Shown piece by piece: positions 53,570 to 62,346 of a stretch of 64,000 nt of DNA. The stretch lies in the NCBI GenBank assembly GCA_963675995.2, contig CAXXIY010000002.1, forward strand, positions 2,108,001 through 2,172,000. Direction: 5' to 3'. The notes beneath the pieces were generated by a model. It ran no database searches. It was not told where the DNA came from and saw only the letters and a program-made list of their open reading frames with translations. Source of the stretch: JAAFHB01 sp963675995 (GTDB taxonomy: Bacteria > Bacteroidota > Bacteroidia > Bacteroidales > Prolixibacteraceae). The first letter of the stretch is position 1; every line of letters begins with the position of its first letter. A program made the position numbers and the translations under genes.

Positions 53570-53583
53570 ATCAATAGTATTTT

Positions 53584-53624
53584 ATCGATCCGGTTAAGGT
53601 TTATCCTTACCGGATCGATTTTTT
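53584..53624 (+). terminator. Intrinsic terminator after the DUF1080 gene
   Basis: ATCGATCCGG with a short extension (53584-53599) pairs with CCTTACCGGATCGAT (53605-53619), with one bulged T, followed by TTTTT to 53624. The selD gene converges and ends at 53697, so the hairpin may serve both. Confidence 0.8.
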
Positions 53625-53696
53625 GCCTTGTCAGCCATAAACATTCTGATTTTATTTTGAACAAGATAGCTGATTTGTCCTTTTGCCCAAAATGAA

Positions 53697-54752
53697 TCAG
53701 TTAATCTCTACAACATATTTTCCTCTGCTTTTCATCACTCCAAATGGTACCAGCTCTAATCCATATTGAGCAGCTGTTTCAAGAAATTTCGCTTTCCCTT
53801 TTGGTGTAACCGCCACCAGTAGCCCTCCGCTTGTCTGTGGATCACAAAACAGATGCTTCTGATTATCGTTCATGGGTGATACTTTATGACCATAGCTATC
53901 GAAATTTCGGAAGGTGCCTCCCGGAAATGTTTTATTTTCCATATAAAAACTGATGTTGTCAATTGTGGGGACCTGGGATGAGTAAATCTCGGCGCTTAGT
54001 CCACTTCCTTCACACATTTCGACCAAATGCCCCAAAAGCCCAAATCCGGTAACATCTGTCATCGCCTTTACTTGTTCCAGTTTGCCGAATTCCTTTCCTA
54101 TTGTATTGATTGTCAGCATTAAATTACGTGCTATTTGCCTGTCTTCCTCCTTCAGAATTCCTTGTTTTTGAGCTGTCGACAAAATACCGATTCCCAATGG
54201 TTTGGTTAGAAATAATTCACATCCCTCAGTTGCTGAGCTATTGAGCCGGATTTGATCTTTTGGGGCAATACCTGTAACTGCCAATCCAAATATCGGTTCA
54301 GGCCCATCGATGCTGTGACCACCGGCGATAGCAATTCCAGCCCGGGCACATGCTTGCTTTGCACCTTCAATAACCTGACCGGCAATTTCGGCAGAGAGCT
54401 TATTCACAGGCCAACAAAGAATCGCAACTGCCATCAACGGTGTTCCTCCCATGGCAAAAATGTCACTGATGGCATTAACAGATGCAATACCCCCAAAATC
54501 ATAAGGATCATCTACGATAGGCATAAAGAAATCGGTAGTCGAGATGATTACCTGATTATTTCCAATATCGTAAACTGCAGCATCATCTAATGTGCTGTTG
54601 CCAACAAGCAGGAAAGGATCGGGAAATTCGGTTTTACATTCCGCAAGTATCGAATTTAAAACCTTTGGAGAAATTTTACATCCGCAACCAGCGCCATGAG
54701 AATATTGAGTGAGTCTTACAGAAAAGTTTTCCAACGGAGGAGTATTGTTCAT
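53697..54752 (-). CDS. selD: Selenide, water dikinase
   Basis: A 351-residue SelD, which makes selenophosphate from selenide and ATP. The N-terminus has the glycine/cysteine loop YSHGAGCGCKISPKVL with Cys where some bacteria have selenocysteine. Further marks: DAAVYDIGNNQVIISTTDFF, NAISDIFAMGGTPLMAVAI, GGHSIDGPEPIFGLAVTG, MTDVTGFGLLGHLVEM and CDPQTSGGLLVAV. It follows mnmH by 23 bp; the pair supplies selenium for tRNA 2-selenouridine. No selA, selB or selC is in the window. Confidence 0.97.
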   Translation of the reverse strand: MNNTPPLENFSVRLTQYSHGAGCGCKISPKVLNSILAECKTEFPDPFLLVGNSTLDDAAVYDIGNNQVIISTTDFFMPIVDDPYDFGGIASVNAISDIFAMGGTPLMAVAILCWPVNKLSAEIAGQVIEGAKQACARAGIAIAGGHSIDGPEPIFGLAVTGIAPKDQIRLNSSATEGCELFLTKPLGIGILSTAQKQGILKEEDRQIARNLMLTINTIGKEFGKLEQVKAMTDVTGFGLLGHLVEMCEGSGLSAEIYSSQVPTIDNISFYMENKTFPGGTFRNFDSYGHKVSPMNDNQKHLFCDPQTSGGLLVAVTPKGKAKFLETAAQYGLELVPFGVMKSRGKYVVEIN

Positions 54753-54775
54753 TTGAAAGAATGTATTAAATGTAA

Positions 54776-55798
54776 TTATTGAAAAATTTGGGTGGCACTT
54801 TTTAAAATTATTTTGGCATTTGCAACCGCATCGTCATTGGGAAGTTCAATTTCATATAACTTCTTTTTGTATTTATCGCGACTATACTGATATGTTTGAT
54901 CATAATATTCAAGCAATTTATTGGCCACTTCCTCCAATTTTCTCTCGCGGTATAATTGAAGGACCTCATTCATTCGTAAATCCCCAAGTCGTTTAACGAG
55001 ACTGCTTATCGCATTCTCCATGAGTTCCTCCGGGAGGTTTCCATATTCGGTCACCAGCCTGCTGATCCGATCTGACAGTGGTACCTGAATTTCAATATTT
55101 TCGGTTTTATTCATTCTCAACCATAAAGGATCGGGGAGAAAAATACGCCCAACAGTTTGACTCTCACCTTCAACCCAAACTCTTTTTGATAGATCAAAAC
55201 CTAGAATTTTATCAAAAATATCATTTTGAAATTGCTGGGTTGTGGGTTGTGGTTCCTGGCAAATCCCACCGAAAACAGAACCTTTATGATTTGCAAGTCC
55301 TTCGAGATCAATGGTCTGTTCGCCCAATGAATTTAAAGAATGAATAATATCTGTTTTGCCACTTCCTGTATACCCTTCGATTACAATTAAATACGGAATA
55401 TTTCCTACTTTCTCCAAAAGGTAATTTCGGTACGATTTGTAACCACCTTGTAAGATAAGACAATTAATATCAACTCGTTCGAATAGCCATGCCATGCTCT
55501 CGGAACGCATTCCTCCACGCCAGCAATAGAGACGTAGTTGACCGCTAGCTACGTTGATGGCTTCACGCACAAATTGGCCCATTTTCGGTCCTACGATTTC
55601 CAGCCCTTTTTCTATTGCAGGTTGTCTTCCTTTACTTACATAGATCGTTCCTACAATAGCCCGTTCTTCATCATTAAAAATAGGGATATTGATGGCATTA
55701 GGAATATGCCCTTCAGCAAACTCTGAAGGAGACCTCACATCAATAATTGGAATAGTTTTACTCAGGGACATAAATTCTTTAGCAATAATGCTTTGCAT
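54776..55798 (-). CDS. mnmH: tRNA 2-selenouridine synthase
   Basis: A 340-residue MnmH (SelU). The N-terminal rhodanese domain has PIIDVRSPSEFAEGHIPNA and the active Cys in LRLYCWRGGMRSESMAWLF. The C-terminal P-loop domain has EGYTGSGKTDIIHSL. It replaces sulfur with selenium in 2-thiouridine at the wobble position of tRNAs for Lys, Glu and Gln, by way of a geranylated intermediate in E. coli. selD lies directly downstream. A -7 box is found at 55839. Confidence 0.96.
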   Translation of the reverse strand: MQSIIAKEFMSLSKTIPIIDVRSPSEFAEGHIPNAINIPIFNDEERAIVGTIYVSKGRQPAIEKGLEIVGPKMGQFVREAINVASGQLRLYCWRGGMRSESMAWLFERVDINCLILQGGYKSYRNYLLEKVGNIPYLIVIEGYTGSGKTDIIHSLNSLGEQTIDLEGLANHKGSVFGGICQEPQPTTQQFQNDIFDKILGFDLSKRVWVEGESQTVGRIFLPDPLWLRMNKTENIEIQVPLSDRISRLVTEYGNLPEELMENAISSLVKRLGDLRMNEVLQLYRERKLEEVANKLLEYYDQTYQYSRDKYKKKLYEIELPNDDAVANAKIILKSATQIFQ

Positions 55799-55838
55799 AA
55801 GCTGTCGGTTGTAAAAATGTACAATTTGTTTAAGAGTT

Positions 55839-55846
55839 CAAAGATA
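55839..55846 (-). promoter_or_regulatory. Putative -7 box of the mnmH-selD operon
   Basis: Minus-strand TATCTTTG matches TAnnTTTG. It lies 40 bp before the mnmH ATG at 55798. A -33 element is not evident. Confidence 0.42.
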
Positions 55847-55946
55847 TACAACGAATTTTAAACGAGTGCATTTTTATTTACAGTTAGAATAAATACTATG
55901 AATAACGATAAAATTTTATTGTAGTAGATTACTTCAGGTATTTTAT

Positions 55947-55954
55947 TACATTTG
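55947..55954 (+). promoter_or_regulatory. Putative -7 box for the receiver-kinase gene
   Basis: TACATTTG fits TAnnTTTG and ends 37 bp before the ATG at 55992. A TTG at 55919-55921 is about 25 bp upstream, a long spacer for a -33 element. Confidence 0.38.
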
Positions 55955-55991
55955 GGTATCCATCTATGAATGAATCCAAAGTTTATTGACT

Positions 55992-57164
55992 ATGAAGAGA
56001 TTCAATATTTTAGTAATTGGTGATAATCCTGGAAACATTATTTCTCTTCAGGAGATATTGGTTGCAAATGATTTTGTAGTAAAAACTGCGATCAATAGAA
56101 AAACCGGAGTAAAAATCCTGACCGAAGAATCTTTTGATCTGGTTTTTGTCGATATGCAAATGGCCAAAAGGAATGGCTTTGTTTTTTGTCAGGAGATTAA
56201 ATCAACTGATAATCTGAAAAATATACCCGTAATTTTTGTTGTTGAACGCGATGATTTGGTTTTTATAAAAGATATTTTTGAATCGGGTGGGAGTGACTAT
56301 GTTCTCAAACCATTGATATGGAGTGAATTGTTGATGAAGGTCAGCATTCACCTTGAGCTCAAATATAGCCGTACGCTGGCGAAAAATATGAATCAAATAC
56401 TTGAGGCAAAAGTTGATCAGCGAACGATGGAACTCGAAGATTCGTTAAAAAAGCTGGGGCAGGCTAAGAAAGGGTTGGAGATCCTTGAAATTGCCAAATC
56501 TGAGTTTCTGAATCTGATTAGTCATGAGATCAGGACACCCCTAAATGGTATTTTGGGAAGTATGGCCTTAATTGGCCGTTACAATTTCAGCGATGATGTG
56601 AATCGCTATTTTTCGCTTCTCGATACATCGGTTAAACGGCTTGAAAAATTCTCAAACATAATTCTTGAAGCGTCAACTTTACGAATTAAAGGTGATAAAG
56701 CCTTGAAAATTGTTGAAATTGACCTTGTTGCGGTAATTCAGGAGGCGCTGGATCTATGTATTGCAAAATTTCCGAATAAGACGATAAGTGTTGATTATAA
56801 AAATGAGACAACCAATTCGTCACTTAAGGGAGATCATCGCTACCTTTTAAAATGTTTTACGGCTGTTTTGGATAATGCCTTTAAGTTCTCCCCCAATGGT
56901 GAGAAGATCGAGATTGGAGTAAGTAATGAATCAAATGGATTTCTGAGAGTTACGATTACCGATAGTGGTAAAGGGTTTTCAAAAGTATCACTTGAGAATA
57001 TTTATAACGCGTTGAGTAATCTTGAGGCCCATTTTGACCAGAATACGGGGATGGGGCTTCATTTGGCAAAACTGATACTGGATGCCCATTCAGGGTTTAT
57101 TACCGTTGGGAACCGGATGCCTTCGGGCGCCATAATTGAAATAAAGGTGCCTTCAAGGCGCTGA
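55992..57164 (+). CDS. Receiver-linked histidine kinase (REC-HisKA-HATPase)
   Basis: A 390-residue soluble protein starting at ATG 55992 (an in-frame TTG is two codons earlier). Receiver about 5-120: acidic pocket VIGDNPGN has one Asp, phosphoacceptor Asp54 in VFVDMQMAKRNG, and Lys in VLKPLIWSE. A coiled-coil linker (NQILEAKVDQRTMELEDSL) leads to HisKA with His178 in ISHEIRTPLNGILG. HATPase at about 270-390: VLDNAFKFSPNG, ITDSGKGF, NTGMGLHLAK. Receiver-first kinases often take signals from another kinase by phosphorelay. It stands alone between divergent mnmH and convergent thuA-like genes, with no obvious partner here. Confidence 0.92.
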   Translation: MKRFNILVIGDNPGNIISLQEILVANDFVVKTAINRKTGVKILTEESFDLVFVDMQMAKRNGFVFCQEIKSTDNLKNIPVIFVVERDDLVFIKDIFESGGSDYVLKPLIWSELLMKVSIHLELKYSRTLAKNMNQILEAKVDQRTMELEDSLKKLGQAKKGLEILEIAKSEFLNLISHEIRTPLNGILGSMALIGRYNFSDDVNRYFSLLDTSVKRLEKFSNIILEASTLRIKGDKALKIVEIDLVAVIQEALDLCIAKFPNKTISVDYKNETTNSSLKGDHRYLLKCFTAVLDNAFKFSPNGEKIEIGVSNESNGFLRVTITDSGKGFSKVSLENIYNALSNLEAHFDQNTGMGLHLAKLILDAHSGFITVGNRMPSGAIIEIKVPSRR

Positions 57165-57230
57165 AGTAATGCATCTTATTTTCATTTTATACCCTGCTAA
57201 ATCATTAAGCTCTCCGGTTGGGGTAGAATG

Positions 57231-57953
57231 TCACTTTTTGCCAGCGGAGATATATTTGATGGCCTGTAACAGTAGCTTTCGGTAGTTGGGATTTTTATAA
57301 CTGTTTTTGTCATGTCCGGGCTGTAAATATACAATTTTCGAATTTTCCCGGGTTAATGTCCATCCAATCAGTTTATTGCTTTTCGGATTATTTGTCGAAA
57401 GAAGGGGATAGATTCCAGGGAGTATTTCCATATTGAGATAGACTTCATCGTGCAGGGCAAAGTTTTTAAGTCCTTTCGTTACCGGATGTGACGGATGCTC
57501 CAAGTTTACGGTTATATCGATGTCATGTTGATAAGATGAGGCCCCAAATTTTTCGTCCTTTTTCTTTTCATAATATTTCCCCCCTACAATATTTTCATAT
57601 TCAGGCCAATCCTGGTAAGCGCAAATCGAATGGTGCAAAAACAGGAGACCTTTTCCAGCTTTTAAAAGCCTGAATAGTGATTCTTTTTCCGGATCAGAAA
57701 TCGTTTTTGGCATATCATAAAATACAACGGCATCAAATGAGGAAAGATCAATAGTCCCCAACCGAACGTTGACCTCAGGATGAGTAAGTTCAGTGTAGGT
57801 TAAATTTTTGAACGAATCAAACATTTGAAAAAATGAGATCCGATCGAAATCATGTCCTCCGGTTACAATCAGGATTTTAAATTTATTGGCTGAAGAAGAG
57901 ATATTTACTGTTAAAAGAAAAACTAACAAAGTAAAAACTGCCCGCGTTTTCAT
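57231..57953 (-). CDS. ThuA-like secreted protein (second copy)
   Basis: A 240-residue ThuA-fold protein with signal peptide (VFTLLVFLLTVNISSSA). Marks: KILIVTGGHDFDRISFFQMF, DAVVFYDMPKTISDPEKESL, GKGLLFLHHSICAYQDWPEY, HPSHPVTKGLKNFALHDEVY and a closing VYLQPGHDKNSYKNPNYRKL. It has the same fold as the ThuA at 52002 but is quite different in sequence and closer to the second type seen in Bacteroidota. It is a single gene transcribed toward the receiver-kinase gene. Substrate unknown; sugar metabolism is a guess from family context. Confidence 0.88.
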   Translation of the reverse strand: MKTRAVFTLLVFLLTVNISSSANKFKILIVTGGHDFDRISFFQMFDSFKNLTYTELTHPEVNVRLGTIDLSSFDAVVFYDMPKTISDPEKESLFRLLKAGKGLLFLHHSICAYQDWPEYENIVGGKYYEKKKDEKFGASSYQHDIDITVNLEHPSHPVTKGLKNFALHDEVYLNMEILPGIYPLLSTNNPKSNKLIGWTLTRENSKIVYLQPGHDKNSYKNPNYRKLLLQAIKYISAGKK

Positions 57954-58082
57954 AACTAAATGGATTAGAAGTATTTTTGTCTAAAATTAGGTGAAATAGT
58001 AGGAATAAAAAACAAAGAGGAAGAAATCGAAAACACTTTTTTTACGATTCCTCCCTCCCAAATATTCAAAGGATAAATATCC

Positions 58083-60890
58083 CTATTCTTTTGCTTCAGG
58101 CATTAAGGCTACACTGATATAATTCTTGAAATTGAAAATTCGTGAAGCGCCCGCTTTTAATGATTTTTGATTCAGACCTGCAACAACAGAATCAAATTCT
58201 TTAAATGTTTTAAAATCACCATTCTTGTTCAGGTAATAACTCTTGAGTGTTGCTTCCCAATAATTGTTCTCACGTAAATTTGTTTCGTGTTCACGTTTTA
58301 TCTTTTCGCGGGCTTTGTCCACCTCTTCCTGTTTGGGACCATTCTTAATCAGATCCTGAATAATACCAAAAATAGATGCTTTCAGTTCTTTTAACTTTTC
58401 GGGGGAAGTCCCGTAATAGATGGTCACATCATATTCCGAAACAGGTAATTTATTCATTCCTGGTTGGGCGCCAATAGAATATACGCTGGATTTATCTTCA
58501 CGAATGCTCTCCAGTAGTCTGGTACTTAATATTTTACTTATAGCGTCAAGTTCTATCATATCTTTGGTAACATAATTGAGCTTTCCATGAAAAATAATGT
58601 ATTGAATCGATTTGGATTCCTTCCCTTTGCGGACAATTTTTTCAACTACTCCCTGAGGTTTTCTGACCCCAAGATCTACCCATTTTTCGGCTTTTTTACC
58701 TGCGGTTAGTGAAGCCAGATATTTTTCAACGAGTGGTTTGAATTTAACGGTATCAATTTTTCCAACGAAAAAATAGGTAAATGCTCCCGGATTTGCAAAA
58801 CGTTCTTTACATATTTGCTCTATTCTGCTGAATTTTGCCTCATCAAGCATCTCTTTTGTAAGTGGTTTCATGCGGGGATGATAATTTGCTGTAACAAATC
58901 TCAAAGTATCGGAGAAAGCACTTTCGGGAGATACATTCTTGTTGTCAAGCTGGCTTCTCATTCGGGTAATATAGGATGAGAATGCCGACTCGTCGAAACG
59001 GGGATGCGTAAAATTGAGATTGATCAGCTGAAAAAGTGTCTCAATATCTGAAACATTTGAGGAGCCTTCCAAACCTTGCGTTAACATTTTAATTACTGGT
59101 GCCACCGATACCTCTTTACCCGCAAGCATCTTCTTTAATGTAGTCAACTTGTAATCAGCTATACCGCTAAGATTCATAATATTAGCAGCAAATGAGGCAG
59201 AGATATTATCTGATTGGGGATAAAGTGACCATCCCCCCCAGGAATATGCAGTAAACAGAATCTCATCATCTTTAAAATCTGTTTGTTTAAGGACTACTTT
59301 TGCACCATTGGAGAGGGTCCATTCTGTTGCATCAACCTCTTTGATCTTTTTTACTCCGGTTACTTTTCCAGGTTCAGGAATTGTTTTCATTAATGGATCT
59401 GCAGAGGTTTCATCAGCATATCCAGCAATATTTTGTTTTTGCACTTCAGCTAAAACGTTTCTGATCGCGGCTTCATCTGGTACCGGGGTAGCTGCCAATT
59501 CAGGAGCTGTGACAACAACAACACGATTATCATCGGTAATCCATTTTTTTGCAAGTCCGTTGATCTCTTCCAGGGTAATGGTGGGCATAAATGCTTTATA
59601 ATAATTGAATTCCATTTCAATACCTGGAGTTGGCTCTTTGCGCATCAAGAAATTACGACTATATTCCTGGGCTATGCTCATTGATTCTCTTTTATCGCGT
59701 TCATTATATGCTGATTCCATCGATTTAAGCATTGCATTCTTATTGCGGTCGAGTTCGCTCTGAGTAAATCCAAATTTTTTAACTCTTTCATTTTCAATAA
59801 GCACAGCCTTAAATCCGGCGGGTATTTTTCCAGGATGGGTGATCGCAGTGGAAGTGTAAACATCTGAAGGACCTATCAAACCACCATAATAACTCTGTCC
59901 CATCACAAAAGGTGGATTTTCCTTTTGTGTGAGTTCCGAAAGTCTTTGATTGATCATGGCATTATAAAGGTTGTGAAGAATGGAGGTCCGATATCCCTTT
60001 ACGGTCAGATCAATATTCATTGGATGTTTAATATATAATGATGCTGAAGAATAGGTCGCTTCCTTATCTGCAACTATTTTTACAAGTGTTTCGGGGTGGG
60101 TGGGGACGGGAAACATTTCTTTTTTGCGACCATTTTCTTTTGCAGGAATGTCCGAAAATTTATCCTTTATCCTTTGAACCATTTTATTTTGATCAAAATC
60201 ACCTACAACGATTACGGCTTCCAAATCGGGGCGGTACCAATCATTTCTAAAACGCCTTAAAACTTCAGGTTTACAATTGTCAACAACCTCCATTTCTCCA
60301 ATGGGTAATCTTTCGGCATATTTGGAGTCTTTGAGAAATACTGGCAGCCACTGGTTCATCATCCTTTTTTGTGCACCCTGACCACCACGCCACTCCTCAT
60401 GGATTACGCCACGTTCCTTGTTAATCTCGTCATCTGAATCGGTAACCTGCGAGGCCCAGTCGAAAAGTACCTGAAGCCCTTTATCGATAAATTCTTCTTT
60501 GTCCAGGGGGACTTTTACCATATACACAGTTTCATCAAAACTCGTGTAGGCATTAATTTCAGGTCCGAATTCCATTCCTATGGATTCAAAGTATTTAACC
60601 AGTTCATTCTTAGGAAAATTCTTAGTTCCGTTAAAACTCATATGTTCACAGAAATGGGCAAGTCCAAGTTGGTCAGGATCTTCCTGCACAGAACCGGCCG
60701 ATACTACAAGCATCATTTCAGCCCTGTTTTTAGGGGTTGAATTAGATTTTACATAATAGGTCAATCCATTTTTTAGCATTCCCTTGCTGGCAGCAGGATT
60801 GAATGGGATGGAATCGGATAGTTGGAATGGTTGGGCAAAAAGTTGGATGCCCATCCAAATGAATGACAGGGTCAAGGATAGCTTTCTCAT
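58083..60890 (-). CDS. M16 (pitrilysin-type) zinc peptidase
   Basis: A 935-residue exported peptidase with signal peptide to about residue 19. The first M16 domain has the inverted zinc motif HFCEH (His79, Glu82, His83) in GLAHFCEHMSFNGTKNF, then the third ligand in ERGVIHEEWRG. Both halves typical of M16 are present; the second (about 520-935) lacks the HxxEH motif, as expected, and contains EWTLSNGAKVVLKQT and NYWEATLKSYYLNKNG. Such two-domain M16B enzymes of Bacteroidota clear peptides in the periplasm or outside. A lone gene in this strand run, 87 bp after the HAD gene. Confidence 0.94.
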   Translation of the reverse strand: MRKLSLTLSFIWMGIQLFAQPFQLSDSIPFNPAASKGMLKNGLTYYVKSNSTPKNRAEMMLVVSAGSVQEDPDQLGLAHFCEHMSFNGTKNFPKNELVKYFESIGMEFGPEINAYTSFDETVYMVKVPLDKEEFIDKGLQVLFDWASQVTDSDDEINKERGVIHEEWRGGQGAQKRMMNQWLPVFLKDSKYAERLPIGEMEVVDNCKPEVLRRFRNDWYRPDLEAVIVVGDFDQNKMVQRIKDKFSDIPAKENGRKKEMFPVPTHPETLVKIVADKEATYSSASLYIKHPMNIDLTVKGYRTSILHNLYNAMINQRLSELTQKENPPFVMGQSYYGGLIGPSDVYTSTAITHPGKIPAGFKAVLIENERVKKFGFTQSELDRNKNAMLKSMESAYNERDKRESMSIAQEYSRNFLMRKEPTPGIEMEFNYYKAFMPTITLEEINGLAKKWITDDNRVVVVTAPELAATPVPDEAAIRNVLAEVQKQNIAGYADETSADPLMKTIPEPGKVTGVKKIKEVDATEWTLSNGAKVVLKQTDFKDDEILFTAYSWGGWSLYPQSDNISASFAANIMNLSGIADYKLTTLKKMLAGKEVSVAPVIKMLTQGLEGSSNVSDIETLFQLINLNFTHPRFDESAFSSYITRMRSQLDNKNVSPESAFSDTLRFVTANYHPRMKPLTKEMLDEAKFSRIEQICKERFANPGAFTYFFVGKIDTVKFKPLVEKYLASLTAGKKAEKWVDLGVRKPQGVVEKIVRKGKESKSIQYIIFHGKLNYVTKDMIELDAISKILSTRLLESIREDKSSVYSIGAQPGMNKLPVSEYDVTIYYGTSPEKLKELKASIFGIIQDLIKNGPKQEEVDKAREKIKREHETNLRENNYWEATLKSYYLNKNGDFKTFKEFDSVVAGLNQKSLKAGASRIFNFKNYISVALMPEAKE

Positions 60891-60977
60891 TTTATAGTTA
60901 TTAACTGCGTGAATTAAAAATTATTACAAATGAATCGAATTTGAGTGAAATGGATTTTAACAATTCATCTAAACACA

Positions 60978-61817
60978 TCACGGATGGTGAGTCAGATGTT
61001 TATTGACGGCATAACTGAATCCATCCTCGTAATGAGCCAGACTGATTAAATACTTCAATTTTAGTTCTTCCGGTGCATTTTCAACAACATAGGAGTGATG
61101 GGTGAAATCGAGCATTTCCAGGTCATTGAAATCATTTCCGATTCCCAGGGTATTTTCACGGGCAATACCGGTAATACGGCAAATCTCCTCAATGCCGTGA
61201 GCTTTCGAAACTCCGTTAGGGAATAATTCCATCCAGAGGAAATCGGAATTAAGTGGGGAAGTGGTTTTGATCACACTTAATTCAGGGAATTTTGCCTGAA
61301 CTTTCTTCTTAACCAATTCAAATTGATCACTTTCACAAGGGAAGAACATTAGTAGCTGAGAGGAAATAAAAGGATGCTCCGGATCAATTTTGATCGCGTC
61401 GCCAAATTTTTTATGATGCTCAACATATCTTGTCAGTTCAGGACAATCGTAGCTTTGCCACCAACCAAAGTTGTGGTTGTCGGGCAATTGACGTGAAACT
61501 TTAAAATTACATTTTTCGCCAATGAGGTAGTTTATTATTTCTGAAGTTTCTTCAATGGAAATCGACATAGCCCGAATTAATTTTTGTGACTTCCAATTCA
61601 TGATTCCTGCTCCGGATGAAAAAATTACAAAATCGAAGGGAGACTCTTCGTTCAATACCAGTCTCACTTTGTAAAGATTACGCCCTGTTGCAGCCACCCT
61701 GCACACCCCTAGATCGCCTAATCGTTCGAGCGTCTTTTGATCCGCAGGGCTTATGGATTGGTCAGATTGCAAGAGGGTTCCATCCAGGTCGGTAACCACC
61801 ATTTTCACTTCAAACAT
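60978..61817 (-). CDS. Cof-type HAD-IIB family phosphatase
   Basis: A 279-residue cytoplasmic HAD phosphatase. Motif I is VVTDLDGTLLQSDQ (near residue 8), motif II ATGRN, motif III Lys in GVSKAHGIEE, and motif IV GIGNDFNDLEML. The type IIB cap lies between residues 85 and 190. Family members dephosphorylate sugar phosphates or cofactors such as HMP-PP or FMN; the substrate here is open. Its ATG at 61817 faces the divergent pyrophosphatase gene over a 529-bp gap. Confidence 0.92.
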   Translation of the reverse strand: MFEVKMVVTDLDGTLLQSDQSISPADQKTLERLGDLGVCRVAATGRNLYKVRLVLNEESPFDFVIFSSGAGIMNWKSQKLIRAMSISIEETSEIINYLIGEKCNFKVSRQLPDNHNFGWWQSYDCPELTRYVEHHKKFGDAIKIDPEHPFISSQLLMFFPCESDQFELVKKKVQAKFPELSVIKTTSPLNSDFLWMELFPNGVSKAHGIEEICRITGIARENTLGIGNDFNDLEMLDFTHHSYVVENAPEELKLKYLISLAHYEDGFSYAVNKHLTHHP

Positions 61818-62346
61818 AAATATTAAATTTTAAAATGCAGTAATTCAGAGTTTTGATAATTGCATTTATTTGGGTATCTCCCTATTACCGGAGATTTAAT
61901 TCATTTAAATGTAAAACACTAAGATACGACAATCGGTTGGATCAGTAGGGATATTTGGCAATAATTCTTTCTAATAAAAATTAATTGTTAAATCTATGAG
62001 AGAATATTTTCCAAAGGAGGTCAAATTTTGATAATGTTAATTTAATGCGCTTTTTTTGCAACGAGACAAATTAGATTAGCCAAAATCATTGTATTCCATA
62101 TTTACTTAATCCCCAATTTATGAATGACAGGCTTGAGCAACTAACCTTTAAAACCTATCAGCGTGAAAATGTCGAATTGTGTTGAACAACATACCGGAAA
62201 AGGTTTATTTCTGACTGAACTTTTGTTAATATTCCTAACTTCTTTTTATCTTTGCCTTTCGCCAGGTAAGACTATATCTTGATTATCATATTTCATTCTT
62301 TATATTTATTGATCTTAATACAGATTCATTTTTTAATTTAAAACGT
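61818..62346. other. Divergent intergenic region upstream of the pyrophosphatase gene
   Basis: This 529-bp AT-rich gap separates the HAD phosphatase (minus) from the pyrophosphatase (plus). The best promoter-like site is at 62222-62254. A possible 21-codon frame from 62120 has no support. No tRNA, riboswitch or repeat was recognised. It is the longest noncoding stretch in the window. Confidence 0.6.
62222..62254 (+). promoter_or_regulatory. Putative promoter of the membrane pyrophosphatase gene
   Basis: TTTG at 62222-62225 and TATCTTTG at 62247-62254 are separated by 21 bp, a good match to the Bacteroidota -33/-7 arrangement. The start of transcription would be about 85 bp before the ATG at 62347. 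Confidence 0.5.

Noticed and set aside
53697..54752. Selenocysteine-containing SelD
   Set aside because: The active-site loop reads GCGCK with ordinary cysteine codons and no in-frame UGA.
62120..62185. Possible 21-codon peptide upstream of the pyrophosphatase gene
   Set aside because: No ribosome-binding context or conservation evidence; it is upstream of the likely promoter.
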